Of a stretch of DNA of 33,724 bases, positions 22,438 through 31,975 are shown one piece after another. Source of the stretch: Sphingomonadaceae bacterium (GTDB lineage Bacteria; Pseudomonadota; Alphaproteobacteria; Sphingomonadales; Sphingomonadaceae); assembly GCA_016000085.1 (NCBI GenBank), contig JAECRT010000033.1, positions 1 to 33,724 of the forward strand, given 5' to 3'. Below the pieces are notes generated by a model. It searched no databases, was not told the DNA's origin, and worked only from the letters and a program-made list of their open reading frames with translations. Made by a program: the position numbers and the translations under genes. Within the stretch, counting starts at the first letter, position 1; every line of letters starts with the position of its first letter.

Positions 22438-22986
22438 TTAATTCGCTTTGGAAAGGTCCACCTTTTCCACCCATTCGGGGTAAAAAGTTGGCTCCCGGTT
22501 GGACCAGCCCACCGCCGTCGCCGCCGCTTCGCTGATCGACTGAAGCAGCACACGCCGCTTTTCGGGATGCAGATGTGGCAGGCTCGCCGCTGCGCAGAAA
22601 GCACCCGGCAACCATGGCCGCGCGCCCGCACCCAGCAAGCGTTCGTACAGGAAGCGATAGGAGGAAAAGCTGCCCAGCCGATCCTGTCCGAGGTCGAAGG
22701 CGGAAATGGTCACGAGCGGCGCCATGAACGGCTCCACCTGTTCCAGTCCGCTGTCGTCGGGCACGCGCGCCTTGATATCGTCCAGCCGCCCATAGATCCG
22801 CGATTGCGCCCGGATGGAAGCTTCCTCCACCATATCACGCGACCACAGCTTCATCGCGTCGCGGCGATGCAGGCCGATGTCCAGCGATCTACGAATGTAG
22901 CGTTGGGTTGCGGACGGGAAGCTGGCGAATTCGCGCAACTCCGCCAAAGTAACAGCTCCGTCCGCCGGTCTTGCACTCGTGCCCAT
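22438..22986 (-). CDS. Hypothetical protein, 182 residues
   Basis: I do not recognise the family. The protein is soluble and mainly helical, with an RYIRRSLDIGLHRRDAMKLWSRDMVEEASIR segment split by charged residues, a FDLGQDRLGSFSSYRFLYERLL middle, and a C-terminus with VGWSNREPTFYPEWVEKVDL. No signal peptide or membrane helix is seen. The ATG at 22986 is chosen because GGAGG ends 8 nt before it; an ATG at 22992 is too close to that site. Codon use is strongly GC-rich, like the genes to its right. A stem-loop follows at 22356-22397, so it is probably monocistronic. Confidence 0.7.
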   Translation of the reverse strand: MGTSARPADGAVTLAELREFASFPSATQRYIRRSLDIGLHRRDAMKLWSRDMVEEASIRAQSRIYGRLDDIKARVPDDSGLEQVEPFMAPLVTISAFDLGQDRLGSFSSYRFLYERLLGAGARPWLPGAFCAAASLPHLHPEKRRVLLQSISEAAATAVGWSNREPTFYPEWVEKVDLSKAN

Positions 22987-23265
22987 GTTCATGCCCTCCA
23001 ACTTGAGGTCGATCGTCAGAACATGCGCCCATCATGGTTACTGAAGGCTTAAGCGCCTGTTCCACCGCCATTCACAAGGGACCAGATTTCTTTTTGCGGT
23101 GCAACATGAAAATTTTGTGACTGCGACGGAACGAGTCGAGATTGTCCCGATTTGCGCCGCAATCACGCCGATTTTCCCAAAAAACAGCCCGCCATCATTC
23201 CAGTCCATATTTCAAAAATCTGCGCGCCTGTGCCACTTTGCCTCGGCGCGAGACGGCGGCGCAGA

Positions 23266-23520
23266 CTAGGCGCTCGGTCGACGCTCCAGCACCGCACCGA
23301 TCATGCTGCGCCATACGGCGACGTCCCCTGCCTGCGCCATCTGCGCGTCAGGTTCGCGCAAGGTGTTCAAAATCGCGTAGGCGTCATCGACATGATCGCG
23401 CCATGCCGCGTCCACGGCGCCTGCTGCATGGGGATCACTGCCTTCGCCGTTCAGGCTGAGATGGCGACCGGCCAGGACACGGGCGATACGTTCGATAGCG
23501 GGCGTGGCGGATGTCGGCAT
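23266..23520 (-). CDS. Small hypothetical protein, 84 residues
   Basis: An unrecognised small protein. It begins MPTSATPAIERIARVLAGR and has an AAGAVDAAWRDHVDDAYAIL segment and a DVAVWRSMIGAVLERR end; it looks like a helical soluble protein. The ATG at 23520 has AGGAG-like sequence before it on the minus strand (GAGAGGAGCC). Amino-acid composition and a clean start and stop suggest a real gene. It sits alone between the 182-residue gene and the 70-residue gene, all on the minus strand. The 279 bp to its right-hand neighbour's stop side (22987-23265) show no gene. Confidence 0.6.
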   Translation of the reverse strand: MPTSATPAIERIARVLAGRHLSLNGEGSDPHAAGAVDAAWRDHVDDAYAILNTLREPDAQMAQAGDVAVWRSMIGAVLERRPSA

Positions 23521-23601
23521 GGATATTGGCTCCTCTCATATGGCGGGGACGTTTTCGTTCTGCCGCCCCGCGAAACTAGCATGCTTCCCGACAGATGGCC
23601 A

Positions 23602-23814
23602 TCAATCGCTCTTTTCGGTAAAGCCCGATGACGGCACCGGATCGCCATGATCGCCGGGATGAGTCGTGGATGGCGGGTCGGACCCATCCATCGAATCCTT
23701 CAACCCTTCGTCCAGTTTTTCTTCGCGGCTCAGCGCGTGATCCTGCGCATCCGTATTGCGCTTGTCGCCCGCTTCCTCGCGGCTATTTGGGCGGATATCG
23801 GTCTTGTCGCTCAT
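23602..23814 (-). CDS. Small acidic hydrophilic protein, 70 residues
   Basis: A short, highly charged and probably disordered protein beginning MSDKTDIRPNSREEAGDKR and ending GFTEKSD. It contains ALSREEKLDEGLKDSMDGSDPPST. No known domain is seen; the composition recalls stress-induced hydrophilic proteins. The ATG at 23814 is chosen over the longer frame to 23916 because AGGAGAGAG precedes it at the right distance. It is divergent from the sensor kinase gene, with a 173-bp gap that may hold promoters for both. Confidence 0.6.
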   Translation of the reverse strand: MSDKTDIRPNSREEAGDKRNTDAQDHALSREEKLDEGLKDSMDGSDPPSTTHPGDHGDPVPSSGFTEKSD

Positions 23815-23987
23815 CGCTCTCTCCTTGCACGCGGCTGCACCACGCTTGTCGATGTCAACGGCCAGCGCCATGGCGTGGTTCCGCCCGAAACCCGGCCGAC
23901 GACACGCTTCGACCAACGGGCGGGCCGTTTCGACCAGCTACCGCGCAGCGGGGCGACATTTCCCGTCGGCAGGCGTAGAAAGATGGG

Positions 23988-25100
23988 ATGACAATAACTT
24001 CCGAAGACGGCGAACGCGGCGTTTCCCCCGCGATCGCGCTTTATTCCATCCTTGGCTTCTGGTTGTTCTACGCGGTCCTCATCACGCTGCGCGCCGCCGT
24101 AATGGGCTTCGATTCCCAATATGAACTGGCGGCACGCCGGGCCATCGTCACGGTGATCGGCATCATTTTCACCTGGATACTCTATCTGGTCCTGCGCCGG
24201 TTCGACACCAAACCGCTCGGCGTGCGGGTCGTCGCCGCCTTCTCGCTCGCCGCGCCTTTTGCGCTCGCGATGGCCTCGGCCAACTATTATATGTTTAACG
24301 TCTATGATCCGGTGAACATCTTCACCGATGGCGACCGGATGAAATATGGCAGTGAAGAAGGCTTCGCGCTGATCCAGATCGTCGAGGATGCGATCAGCCG
24401 CTATTTCTTCCTGTCCGCCTGGGCGGGCCTCTATCTCGCTTTGTCCTACGCCAGCGAAGCCCATCGCACCGAACGCCGGGCCGCGCGGCTGGAACGTGCC
24501 GCGCAGCAGGCCGAACTGCGATCGCTACGCTATCAGGTGAACCCCCATTTCCTGTTCAACACGCTCAATTCGCTATCCTCCCTCGTGATGAAGAACCGGC
24601 GCGACGAAGCGGAACAGATGATCATGTCGCTCTCCAACTTCTATCGCACCAGCCTGACCGGCGATCCGCTGGACGATGTCCCGCTGGAGGAGGAAGTCCA
24701 TCTCCAGAAACTCTATCTGGATATCGAGGGCGTTCGCTTTCCCGATCGGCTGACGACGGTCATCGACATTCCGCCTGCATTGATGGGGGCATGCGTCCCC
24801 GGCCTCATCCTGCAACCGCTGGTTGAAAATGCGATCAAATATGGCGTGTCACGCACATCCAGCGCCGTCGAAATCCGCATTACCGCGCGCGCCGATGGGG
24901 ACATGATGCACATCAACGTGACCGACGATGGCGACAATCCACCGGCCAAGAGCGATGGCGGCAGCGGCATTGGCCTCGCCAATGTCCGTGATCGCCTTGC
25001 CGCCCGTTTTGGCGATCAAGGCCATATCGTCTATGGCCCGCGGGAAGGCGATGGCTTTTCTGTCCTCGTCACCCTCCCTATCATTCGCCGGGGTTGCTGA
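23988..25100 (+). CDS. LytS-type sensor histidine kinase
   Basis: Membrane-bound histidine kinase of the LytS/YehU class (His_kinase domain plus HATPase). In 370 residues, four hydrophobic segments lie at about 17-37, 52-70, 80-100 and 138-155. A coiled helix with AARLERAAQQAELRSL follows. The phospho-acceptor is His187 in YQVNPHFLFNTLNSL. The ATP-binding N-box is PLVENAIKYGV, and the G-box is SGIGLANVRDRL. There is no recognised periplasmic ligand domain. The ATG at 23988 (MTITSE) is chosen; an ATG at 23983 is out of frame. The response regulator follows after 6 bp, so they form one operon. The signal is unknown. Confidence 0.92.
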   Translation: MTITSEDGERGVSPAIALYSILGFWLFYAVLITLRAAVMGFDSQYELAARRAIVTVIGIIFTWILYLVLRRFDTKPLGVRVVAAFSLAAPFALAMASANYYMFNVYDPVNIFTDGDRMKYGSEEGFALIQIVEDAISRYFFLSAWAGLYLALSYASEAHRTERRAARLERAAQQAELRSLRYQVNPHFLFNTLNSLSSLVMKNRRDEAEQMIMSLSNFYRTSLTGDPLDDVPLEEEVHLQKLYLDIEGVRFPDRLTTVIDIPPALMGACVPGLILQPLVENAIKYGVSRTSSAVEIRITARADGDMMHINVTDDGDNPPAKSDGGSGIGLANVRDRLAARFGDQGHIVYGPREGDGFSVLVTLPIIRRGC

Positions 25101-25106
25101 ACGCTC

Positions 25107-25853
25107 ATGTCCATCCGCACCATGATCGTCGATGATGAACCGCTCGCCGTCGAGCGCCTTCAGATGTTGTGCGCGCGCGAACCGCGCATCGCGCTGGTCG
25201 GCACCGCTACCGATGGCGAGGCCGCGCTGCGCCTGATCGAAGGACTGGCCCCCGATCTTGTCATGCTCGATATCGCCATGCCCCTGCTCGATGGCATCGG
25301 CGTCGCCCGCGCGGTCGGCCGCATGGGCATCCGCCCTGCGGTCATCTTCGTCACCGCCTTCGAAGGTTTTGCGGTCGAGGCGTTCGATCTTGCGGCGGTG
25401 GACTATCTGCTCAAACCTGTGGCGCATGATCGCCTGACCCGCGCGATCGACCGGGTAGAGTTGGCGTTGCGCAACGGCACGCCGCAAACGATACCGGCCG
25501 TCACCAGCGAAGCGCCCCCCGAATGGGCCGATGAATTCTGGGTGCCGCACCGTTCCGAACTGATCCGCATCGCCACCGGCCAGATCGACCGGATCGAGGC
25601 GGAGCGCGACTATATGCGCCTGCATGTGGGCAGCCACAGCTACCTCCTCCATCAAACGATCAGTTCGCTGGAAGAACGGCTCGATCCGCAGCAGTTCGTC
25701 CGGCTGCATCGCTCGCACATTGTCCGCCGCGACCATATCGCCCGCCTGCGCCATGATGGCAGCGGCGTGTGGTTCGCCGCGCTGGCCGATGGCGGCGAAA
25801 TTCGCATCGGTCGCACCTTCCTCGCCAATGCACGGGCCATGACCGGCAGATAG
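25107..25853 (+). CDS. LytTR-family response regulator
   Basis: DNA-binding partner of the upstream kinase. The 248 residues have an N-terminal receiver with acidic DDE at 9-11, the phospho-acceptor Asp55 in LVMLDIAMP, and the conserved Lys in DYLLKPV. The C-terminal LytTR domain (about 145-246) has IDRIEAERDYMRLHV, SSLEERL, FVRLHRSHIV and IRIGRTFLANAR. The start lies 6 bp after the kinase stop. No target site could be located from the sequence alone. Full length, normal architecture. Confidence 0.94.
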   Translation: MSIRTMIVDDEPLAVERLQMLCAREPRIALVGTATDGEAALRLIEGLAPDLVMLDIAMPLLDGIGVARAVGRMGIRPAVIFVTAFEGFAVEAFDLAAVDYLLKPVAHDRLTRAIDRVELALRNGTPQTIPAVTSEAPPEWADEFWVPHRSELIRIATGQIDRIEAERDYMRLHVGSHSYLLHQTISSLEERLDPQQFVRLHRSHIVRRDHIARLRHDGSGVWFAALADGGEIRIGRTFLANARAMTGR

Positions 25854-25962
25854 GCCGCCGCACCACCTTCCGAATCTGCCTATTTCGTCACACCGACATG
25901 CACCCAGCCAAGTGCAGTCTTTCTCTTTTGCGCACTTTCGATCCTCGCTGCTTTGTCACATC

Positions 25963-27114
25963 ATGCAGGCAGGGCGCGGAGCAAGGCGGGGCAACGTGGC
26001 GACTGTTAAAGGCGAACGTAGAAATCAGGTCGATTCCCTGAGAATCATCGCCATAATGTGCGTGCTTTTCGACCATTATGTCGACCTGTCGACCTTTCGG
26101 ATCGGCACGGTCAGCGTTCGATTTTTCCTTATTCTCAGCGGCTTTCTCATCACGCGGACCTTGATCCGCTATGCTTCGCCCTGCTGGGCCGACAACAAAC
26201 TACTCCTTAAGAGTTTCTACGGACGGCGCGCGCTGCGCATCTGGCCGCTGCACTATGTGCTGCTCACCATTCTTCTGTTGGTCGGGCTGTTGCCGCTCCC
26301 CTATTTCCTCGTCCATGGGGCCTTCCTGACCAATATCCTTCAGGCATGGCGCAATGACTGGAACCAGCCGTGGTTTTTCTCGGCGCTGTGGACCATTTCC
26401 GTTCAGGAACAATTCTACCTGTTCTGGCCGCTGCTGTTCATCGCCCTGCGCGCGTCGATGCGGTCGGCCTTTCTCGTCGGGATGATCGCTGTCGCCTTGC
26501 TGTTCCGCACCGGCATGTGGGCAGCCGGCATGGGCAATGATGTCGCCTTTTTCACCCTGCCCTTCGCGTCTTTCGATGCGCTGGCTGCCGGATCGTTGCT
26601 GGCCATGGCGCAGGGGCGGCTTACCGCCTTTGTCGATCGCGGCGTCCTGGCCCTGCCCTTACTGCTCGTCCTGTGCCTGGCGGTCGAGTTGATGGGCGGC
26701 GGCTTTTTCCCGCAAACCATATTGCCCACGCTCTGGCTCATACCGCTGGGCATATTGACGCTGGCCGCGTTCTATGACCGGTTGGGGGCGTTCGGCCGCC
26801 TGCTGGATCAGCGCCCGCTGATCTTCCTGGGCCGTATCAGCCTGGGCGTCTATCTCCTCCATTTGCCGGTCTGGCTCGCCTTCATGAAATGCAGCCCGGC
26901 CTGGCTCCTGCCGCTGGTCGCCAAATCATCCCTCACGACCTTCGCGATCGTGGCGCCGACCACCCTGCTGGCGGCCACGGCGTCGTGGCTGCTCTTCGAA
27001 AAGCCGTTGCAGCGTTTCAGGAAAAACCTGCCCTATCGGTCGGCTGTAGCGGGCGGCAGAAGCGCTGCACCGGGTCCATTGCCCCATGCGGATATCGCCA
27101 GGCCCATGGCATAG
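25963..27114 (+). CDS. Acyltransferase-3 family membrane protein
   Basis: Polytopic inner-membrane O-acyltransferase, a family that decorates surface polysaccharides or lipids; the acceptor is not deducible. The 383 residues have the N-terminal block RNQVDSLRIIAIMCVLFDHY (Asp-His in place of the usual His pair), FFLILSGFLITR, WTISVQEQFYLFWPL, and a string of about ten hydrophobic helices ending in SWLLFEKPLQRF. The start is uncertain: ATG at 25963 is used, GTG at 25996 with GGCGGGG before it would also preserve the family region, and GTG at 25912 is the longest. It follows the response regulator by about 110 bp. A bidirectional hairpin terminator lies 9 bp after the stop. Confidence 0.88.
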   Translation: MQAGRGARRGNVATVKGERRNQVDSLRIIAIMCVLFDHYVDLSTFRIGTVSVRFFLILSGFLITRTLIRYASPCWADNKLLLKSFYGRRALRIWPLHYVLLTILLLVGLLPLPYFLVHGAFLTNILQAWRNDWNQPWFFSALWTISVQEQFYLFWPLLFIALRASMRSAFLVGMIAVALLFRTGMWAAGMGNDVAFFTLPFASFDALAAGSLLAMAQGRLTAFVDRGVLALPLLLVLCLAVELMGGGFFPQTILPTLWLIPLGILTLAAFYDRLGAFGRLLDQRPLIFLGRISLGVYLLHLPVWLAFMKCSPAWLLPLVAKSSLTTFAIVAPTTLLAATASWLLFEKPLQRFRKNLPYRSAVAGGRSAAPGPLPHADIARPMA

Positions 27115-27123
27115 ATATGCCGA

Positions 27124-27147
27124 AAGGCCCGGCATATACCGGGCCTT
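27124..27147. terminator. Bidirectional hairpin between acyltransferase and urcA
   Basis: A perfect 9-bp stem (AAGGCCCGG / CCGGGCCTT) with loop CATATA lies between two convergent genes, followed by CTT on the plus strand and preceded by GAAA. It serves as a shared terminator for both. Confidence 0.7.
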
Positions 27148-27178
27148 CTTGCATTATATCGGGCATTATCCGCCGCGT

Positions 27179-27544
27179 TCAGTTGCCGCCGACAATGGCA
27201 TGGACTTCCTTGGGGGCATCGACTTTGCCCGCGTCGGCATAGCGATCACTGGTGGCTGCACGGGCGATCGCCGCGTTTACGGGCACCTGAACATGCGCAA
27301 TCGCGCGGGCTTTGCAGGCCTGTGCAGTGGCGAGGTCCATCGAATTGCAGACGCGGCTGGCGGCGCGGGCAATGCGGCTGCGCAGTTGCTCCTGCTGGGT
27401 CGCCTTCGACAGGTCCAGGTCGCCATGATAGACGGCGCTGGTACGGCCGTTGGACTCGAATGTATCTGCAGAGGCAGCGCCTGCACTGGCGATCAAAGCT
27501 ACGGAAGCCAAAGCAGCGGCGGCGAATTGGGTCGAAACGAACAT
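27179..27544 (-). CDS. UrcA family protein
   Basis: Secreted small protein of the UrcA family, common in sphingomonads and caulobacters, role unknown. The 121 residues begin with a clear Sec signal peptide (hydrophobic LASVALIASAGAASA, cleavage after ASA). The mature part has the family pattern: VYHGDLDLSKATQQEQL, RIARAASRVCNSMD with a conserved cysteine, QACKARAIAHV with a second, and a C-terminal variable region. The ATG at 27544 has a GAGGAGATAG ribosome site upstream. It ends 32 bp from the shared hairpin terminator. Nothing is broken. Confidence 0.88.
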   Translation of the reverse strand: MFVSTQFAAAALASVALIASAGAASADTFESNGRTSAVYHGDLDLSKATQQEQLRSRIARAASRVCNSMDLATAQACKARAIAHVQVPVNAAIARAATSDRYADAGKVDAPKEVHAIVGGN

Positions 27545-27866
27545 GGGCCTATCTCCTCAAAATCTGTTGTGGCCGGCACGTCGCCAAAGGGGGGCTTCGG
27601 ACACGCCGGATGCGAACAGGCAAGCGCCGAGGGTCTGTCTTGAAGGGGGCAGCGCCTGTCCCGTTCGCCCATCCTGTTTAGGCGGCATCGCGCCGCGGCG
27701 CCCGTCCGCTTCGACCGGAAACGATCATCATCGGCCAACGACCAGATTGACGACCAATGACGATATTATGGCGACCAACGGCACGACGAACGACATTTAC
27801 ATCATCCGCGAACGACATTTTCCGTAAGGGAAAGTCCGAGTCGTAACGATCCGCGCACAAACGAAA

Positions 27867-27897
27867 ACGCCCCCGGCGCAAGGGATGCCGGGGGCGT
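27867..27897 (-). terminator. Intrinsic terminator on minus strand, no gene assigned
   Basis: Perfect 11-bp stem (ACGCCCCCGGC / GCCGGGGGCGT) with a 9-nt loop, followed on the minus strand by TTTTCGTTT. The orientation fits termination of a minus-strand transcript coming from the right, where no gene is recognised up to the divergent uvrA. Confidence 0.6.
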
Positions 27898-28221
27898 ATC
27901 CAGGATGCTGTCGGGCACTCCGGGATCAGATGAAACTATGTTTGCGCAGACGACGCCATTGGCGCTGAACCGTCCCTTAACGCCCCTGCATCATAGCCTT
28001 TCGACGGGGCAGCGGATCAACCCTTCGATGACCGACATGCGCCATCCGGTCGGCGGCATAAGCGCGGGATCAACCGCCATCGATGACCGACGAACGACAT
28101 CGACCCGACGGTCGCGCGCTTGCCGGGGCAGTCCACCGCTTTGCCGCATATCGGTCCTTGCCCGCGAGCGACCGTCGCTTATCTACGAGAAACACGACTG
28201 ACGCCTTGCCCCCATCCTCCC

Positions 28222-28236
28222 GAACAAATAAAGAAC
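28222..28236. promoter_or_regulatory. LexA (SOS) box upstream of uvrA
   Basis: GAAC-AAATAAA-GAAC, whose complement is GTTC-N7-GTTC, the LexA recognition pattern of alphaproteobacteria. It lies 44 bp before the uvrA ATG. uvrA is a typical SOS gene, so repression by LexA and induction by DNA damage are expected. Confidence 0.8.
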
Positions 28237-28280
28237 GGTGCCATGAGTCTTACCCACATCCCGCCCCAGAGGTTTACCGA

Positions 28281-31193
28281 ATGCTGACCCACATCTCCGT
28301 GCGCGGCGCGCGTGAACACAACCTCAAGGGCGTGAACGTCGACCTGCCCCGCGATAGCCTGGTCGTCATCACCGGGCTTTCGGGATCGGGCAAATCCTCC
28401 CTCGCCTTCGACACCATCTATGCCGAGGGGCAGCGCCGCTATGTGGAGTCGCTCTCCGCCTATGCCCGCCAGTTTCTGGAGATGATGCAAAAGCCCGATG
28501 TCGAGCATATCGAAGGGTTGTCCCCCGCGATCAGCATCGAGCAAAAGACGACCAGCCGCAATCCACGCTCCACGGTCGCCACGGTCACCGAAATCTACGA
28601 CTATATGCGGCTCTTGTGGGCGCGCGTCGGCGTCCCCTATTCGCCCGTCACCGGCCTGCCCATCAGCGCCCAGACCGTCAGTCAGATGGTCGATCGCGTC
28701 CTCACCCTGCCCGAAGGCACGCGTTTCTACCTGCTCGCCCCCGTCGTGCGCGGCCGCAAGGGGGAGTATCGCAAGGAACTCGCCGAATGGCAAAAGGCGG
28801 GCTACACCCGCGTCCGCATCGACGGCGAACTGTACGAAATCGAAGACGCCCCCGCGCTCGACAAGAAATATAAGCATGACATCGAAGTCGTGGTCGACCG
28901 CCTCGCCGTCGCGTCCGACATGGGCACGCGCCTGGCCGACAGCTTCGAGCAGGCGCTCAAACTCGCCGATGGCCTCGCCTTCATCGATCTGGCCGATGGC
29001 GTTGTTCCCGGCCGCGAAGATGAAGCGGAATCCGTCGGTAAGATGAAGAATAGCGGCATCCCCGCCAACCGCATCGTCTTTTCCGAGAAATTCGCCTGCC
29101 CCGTCAGCGGCTTCACCATCGCCGAGATCGAGCCGCGCCTCTTCTCCTTCAACGCGCCGCAGGGCGCCTGCCCAGCCTGCGACGGGCTGGGCGAAAAGCA
29201 GTTGTTCGACCCCGAACTGGTCGTCCCCAACGAAGCCCTCAGCCTCAAAAAGGGCGCGGTCGTCCCCTGGGCGAAATCCAACCCGCCCAGCCCCTATTAT
29301 ATGCAGGTACTCGGCTCCCTCGCCAAGGAATTTGGCTTCTCGCTCGACACCCCCTGGGCCGACCTGCCCGGCGAAGTGAAGCTCATCATCCTCCACGGCA
29401 CCGGCGGCAAGCCGGTCACGCTCAAATTCATGGACGGCAAAAAATCCTATGAGGTCAAGAAGGCGTTCGAAGGCGTCATCGGCAATCTCAACCGCCGCCT
29501 GCTCCAGACCGAATCCGCCTGGATGCGCGAGGAACTGAGCAAATATCAGACCCCCATGCCCTGCGAGACGTGCCACGGCGCACGCCTCAAGCCCGAAGCG
29601 CTGGCGGTCAAGATCGCGGGTGAGGACATCTCAATCTCCACCCGCCGCTCCGTGGTGGACGCGCTCGGCTTCTTCTCCACCCTGCCCGATCATCTCAACG
29701 ACCAGCAGGGTCAGATTGCCAAGGCCATTCTCAAGGAAATCGTCGAACGCCTCGGCTTCCTCAACAATGTCGGCCTCGACTATATCAACCTCAACCGTAC
29801 CAGTGGCACCCTGTCGGGCGGCGAAAGCCAGCGCATCCGCCTCGCCAGCCAGATCGGCTCTGGCCTGTCGGGCGTCCTCTACGTGCTGGACGAACCCAGC
29901 ATCGGCCTGCATCAACGCGACAATGACCGGCTGCTCGTCACCCTCAAGCGCCTGCGCGACCTGGGCAACAGCGTCATCGTGGTCGAACACGACGAAGACG
30001 CCATCCGTCACGCCGACTATATTGTCGATATGGGACCGGGCGCGGGCGTCCATGGCGGGGCCATCGTTGCGCAGGGTACGCTGAACGAAATTCTCGCCAG
30101 CAAAGGCTCACTGACCGCCGATTATCTCAACGGCACCCGCCGCATCGAAGTCCCCAAGAAACGCCGCAAGGGCAATGGCAAGAAGATCACCGTCCACAAT
30201 GCCCGCGCCAACAACTTGAACGGCGTCACCGCATCGATCCCGCTTGGCACCTTCACCTGCATCACCGGCGTATCGGGATCGGGCAAATCCAGCTTCACCA
30301 TCGACACCCTCTATGCCGCTTCGGCCCGCGCCCTGAACGGCGCGCGCATCATCGCGGGCGCGCATGACAAGGTGACGGGCCTGGAACATTGCGACAAAGT
30401 GATCGACATCGATCAGTCGCCCATCGGTCGCACGCCTCGTTCCAACCCGGCCACCTATACCGGCGCCTTCACCAATATCCGCGACTGGTTCGCGGGCCTG
30501 CCCGAAAGCCTCGCACGCGGGTACAAGCCGGGCCGCTTCAGCTTCAACGTCAAGGGCGGCCGCTGCGAAGCCTGCACCGGCGATGGCCTTATCAAGATCG
30601 AGATGCACTTCCTGCCCGATGTCTACGTCACCTGCGACGTGTGCCATGGCGCACGCTATAATCGCGAGACGCTGGAGGTGAAGTTCAAGGGCCACTCCAT
30701 CGCCGACGTGCTCGACATGACGATCGAGGATGCCGTCGAATTCTTCAAGGCCGTGCCCCCGATCCGCGATCGCATGGCCATGCTCGCCGAAGTGGGCCTG
30801 GGCTATATCAAGGTCGGCCAGCAGGCGACCACCCTGTCCGGCGGCGAAGCCCAACGCGTCAAACTCGCCAAGGAACTCGCCCGCAGGGCCACCGGCCAAA
30901 CCCTCTACATCCTCGACGAGCCAACCACCGGCCTGCATTTCGAGGACGTCCGCAAACTGCTCGAAGTCCTCCATGCGCTGGTCGAACAGGGCAATAGCGT
31001 CGTGGTGATCGAACATAATCTCGACGTCATCAAGACGGCGGACTGGATCATCGACATGGGACCGGAAGGCGGCGTCAAGGGCGGCGAAGTGGTCGCCGAA
31101 GGCACGCCGGAGAAGGTCGCGAAGGAACCGCGCTCATTTACCGGCCATTATCTCGCGCCGTTGCTGGGGCTGGAGAGTGTGGCGGCGGAGTAG
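28281..31193 (+). CDS. uvrA: Excinuclease ABC subunit A
   Basis: Damage-recognition ATPase of nucleotide-excision repair, acting as a dimer with UvrB. The 970 residues hold two ABC ATPase modules. Walker A motifs are GLSGSGKSS at 32-40 and GVSGSGKSS at about 663-671; signature motifs are [13 protein letters not shown] and [13 protein letters not shown]; Walker B regions are [13 protein letters not shown] and [13 protein letters not shown]. Zinc-binding cysteine pairs occur in [26 protein letters not shown] and [10 protein letters not shown]. The ATG at 28281 ([14 protein letters not shown]) matches the family start and follows AGAGG; the longer frame from 28083 has no homology. A LexA box lies 44 bp upstream. 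The gene is complete and highly GC-rich. Confidence 0.98.
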   Translation: MLTHISVRGAREHNLKGVNVDLPRDSLVVITGLSGSGKSSLAFDTIYAEGQRRYVESLSAYARQFLEMMQKPDVEHIEGLSPAISIEQKTTSRNPRSTVATVTEIYDYMRLLWARVGVPYSPVTGLPISAQTVSQMVDRVLTLPEGTRFYLLAPVVRGRKGEYRKELAEWQKAGYTRVRIDGELYEIEDAPALDKKYKHDIEVVVDRLAVASDMGTRLADSFEQALKLADGLAFIDLADGVVPGREDEAESVGKMKNSGIPANRIVFSEKFACPVSGFTIAEIEPRLFSFNAPQGACPACDGLGEKQLFDPELVVPNEALSLKKGAVVPWAKSNPPSPYYMQVLGSLAKEFGFSLDTPWADLPGEVKLIILHGTGGKPVTLKFMDGKKSYEVKKAFEGVIGNLNRRLLQTESAWMREELSKYQTPMPCETCHGARLKPEALAVKIAGEDISISTRRSVVDALGFFSTLPDHLNDQQGQIAKAILKEIVERLGFLNNVGLDYINLNRTSGTLSGGESQRIRLASQIGSGLSGVLYVLDEPSIGLHQRDNDRLLVTLKRLRDLGNSVIVVEHDEDAIRHADYIVDMGPGAGVHGGAIVAQGTLNEILASKGSLTADYLNGTRRIEVPKKRRKGNGKKITVHNARANNLNGVTASIPLGTFTCITGVSGSGKSSFTIDTLYAASARALNGARIIAGAHDKVTGLEHCDKVIDIDQSPIGRTPRSNPATYTGAFTNIRDWFAGLPESLARGYKPGRFSFNVKGGRCEACTGDGLIKIEMHFLPDVYVTCDVCHGARYNRETLEVKFKGHSIADVLDMTIEDAVEFFKAVPPIRDRMAMLAEVGLGYIKVGQQATTLSGGEAQRVKLAKELARRATGQTLYILDEPTTGLHFEDVRKLLEVLHALVEQGNSVVVIEHNLDVIKTADWIIDMGPEGGVKGGEVVAEGTPEKVAKEPRSFTGHYLAPLLGLESVAAE

Positions 31194-31243
31194 ATCGTCA
31201 CACGCGCATGGAAGTGCATTAGCCTCCTCACCCGGCAACCAAA

Positions 31244-31272
31244 GTCCCGCTGCACCGTTACCGCAGCGGGAC
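31244..31272 (+). terminator. Hairpin terminator after uvrA
   Basis: Perfect 10-bp stem (GTCCCGCTGC / GCAGCGGGAC) with a 9-nt loop, 50 bp after the uvrA stop. No U-tract follows on the plus strand. Confidence 0.6.
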
Positions 31273-31359
31273 GCTTCCAAACCTTACCTATCGTCGCGCC
31301 CTGTCCGCTTAAGCCCGATCGTACAGGCCGGGCATCCTGCACCAGGGAGCCTTCGATCC

Positions 31360-31926
31360 ATGCGCCTGCCCCTTATCGCACCTGCCGATCTTACCGATGC
31401 GCAAAAGCCGCTCTACGCCGACATGAAGAAGGGCATCGCGTCCGACTTCAACGCCTTTAAGACCATCTCGCCGGACGGCGCCATGATGGGACCATGGAAC
31501 CCCTGGCTGCATGAACCGCGCATCGGCGGCGCGATCTGGGAATTGACCAAAGCCATGACGGCAGAAGCGTCCCTGCCAGAAACCGTGCGTCAGGTTGTCA
31601 TCCTGGTAGTGGGCGCGCATTTCGACGCTTCTTACGAACTCTACGCCCATATCGCGGTCGCCGAAAAGGTAGGCATGAGCGAAAAGCGCCTGTCGACCCT
31701 GTGCGCTGGACTGCGCCCTGCCGATCTCACGGACGAGGAAGGGTGCGGCTATGACGCGGCCTTTGCACTGATCAATGGCGGCATCCTCGCGCGCCCGACC
31801 TATGACCGCGCCGTCGCTCTGTTCGGCCAGCATGGCGCCAATGAACTCATCTATCTGGTCGGCCTATATTGCATGGTATCGACCACGCTGAACGGCTTTA
31901 ACGTACCGGTGCCGGAACGGGAATGA
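31360..31926 (+). CDS. Carboxymuconolactone decarboxylase-family protein
   Basis: A 188-residue, mostly helical protein of the CMD/AhpD-like family. The central block TMTAEASLPETVRQVVIL followed by VVGAHFDASYELYAHIAVAEKVGMSEKRL is typical, here without the CXXC pair of AhpD, so peroxidase activity is unlikely. Substrate unknown. The ATG at 31360 is chosen for AGGGAG at 31344-31349 (10-nt spacer); the longer frame to 31177 has no family match. It is flanked by the uvrA terminator and the cold-shock promoter, so it is probably a single-gene unit. Confidence 0.85.
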   Translation: MRLPLIAPADLTDAQKPLYADMKKGIASDFNAFKTISPDGAMMGPWNPWLHEPRIGGAIWELTKAMTAEASLPETVRQVVILVVGAHFDASYELYAHIAVAEKVGMSEKRLSTLCAGLRPADLTDEEGCGYDAAFALINGGILARPTYDRAVALFGQHGANELIYLVGLYCMVSTTLNGFNVPVPERE

Positions 31927-31946
31927 GAACCGCGTAGGCCCGGCAT

Positions 31947-31975
31947 TTGCTATTCCGCGCCCGTTGCCCTATATA
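31947..31975 (+). promoter_or_regulatory. Candidate sigma-70-type promoter of the cold-shock gene
   Basis: TTGCTA at 31947-31952 and TATATA at 31970-31975 with a 17-bp spacer, good matches to sigma-70 boxes. A start near 31983 would leave a leader of about 120 nt before the ATG at 32103, a length typical of cold-shock mRNAs. Confidence 0.5.

Larger units (their letters stand above)
27545..28280. other. 736-bp intergenic region before uvrA
   Basis: No protein gene that I can support. It contains a minus-strand terminator hairpin at 27867-27897, a cluster of short related motifs (CGAACGACAT at about 27786, 27808 and 28090; TCGATGACCGAC at about 28025 and 28080), and the LexA box at 28222-28236. 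A weak uvrA promoter is possible with TTGCCC at 28158-28163 and TATCTA at 28180-28185 (16-bp spacer). Confidence 0.5.

Noticed and set aside
28179..29576. Long minus-strand ORF (465 codons) opposite uvrA
   Set aside because: It lies fully antisense to the strongly conserved uvrA frame and has the low-complexity composition typical of shadows in GC-rich DNA. The same applies to 30108-31016 opposite uvrA, 24849-25754 opposite the kinase and regulator, and 3410-4315 opposite the lasso B gene.
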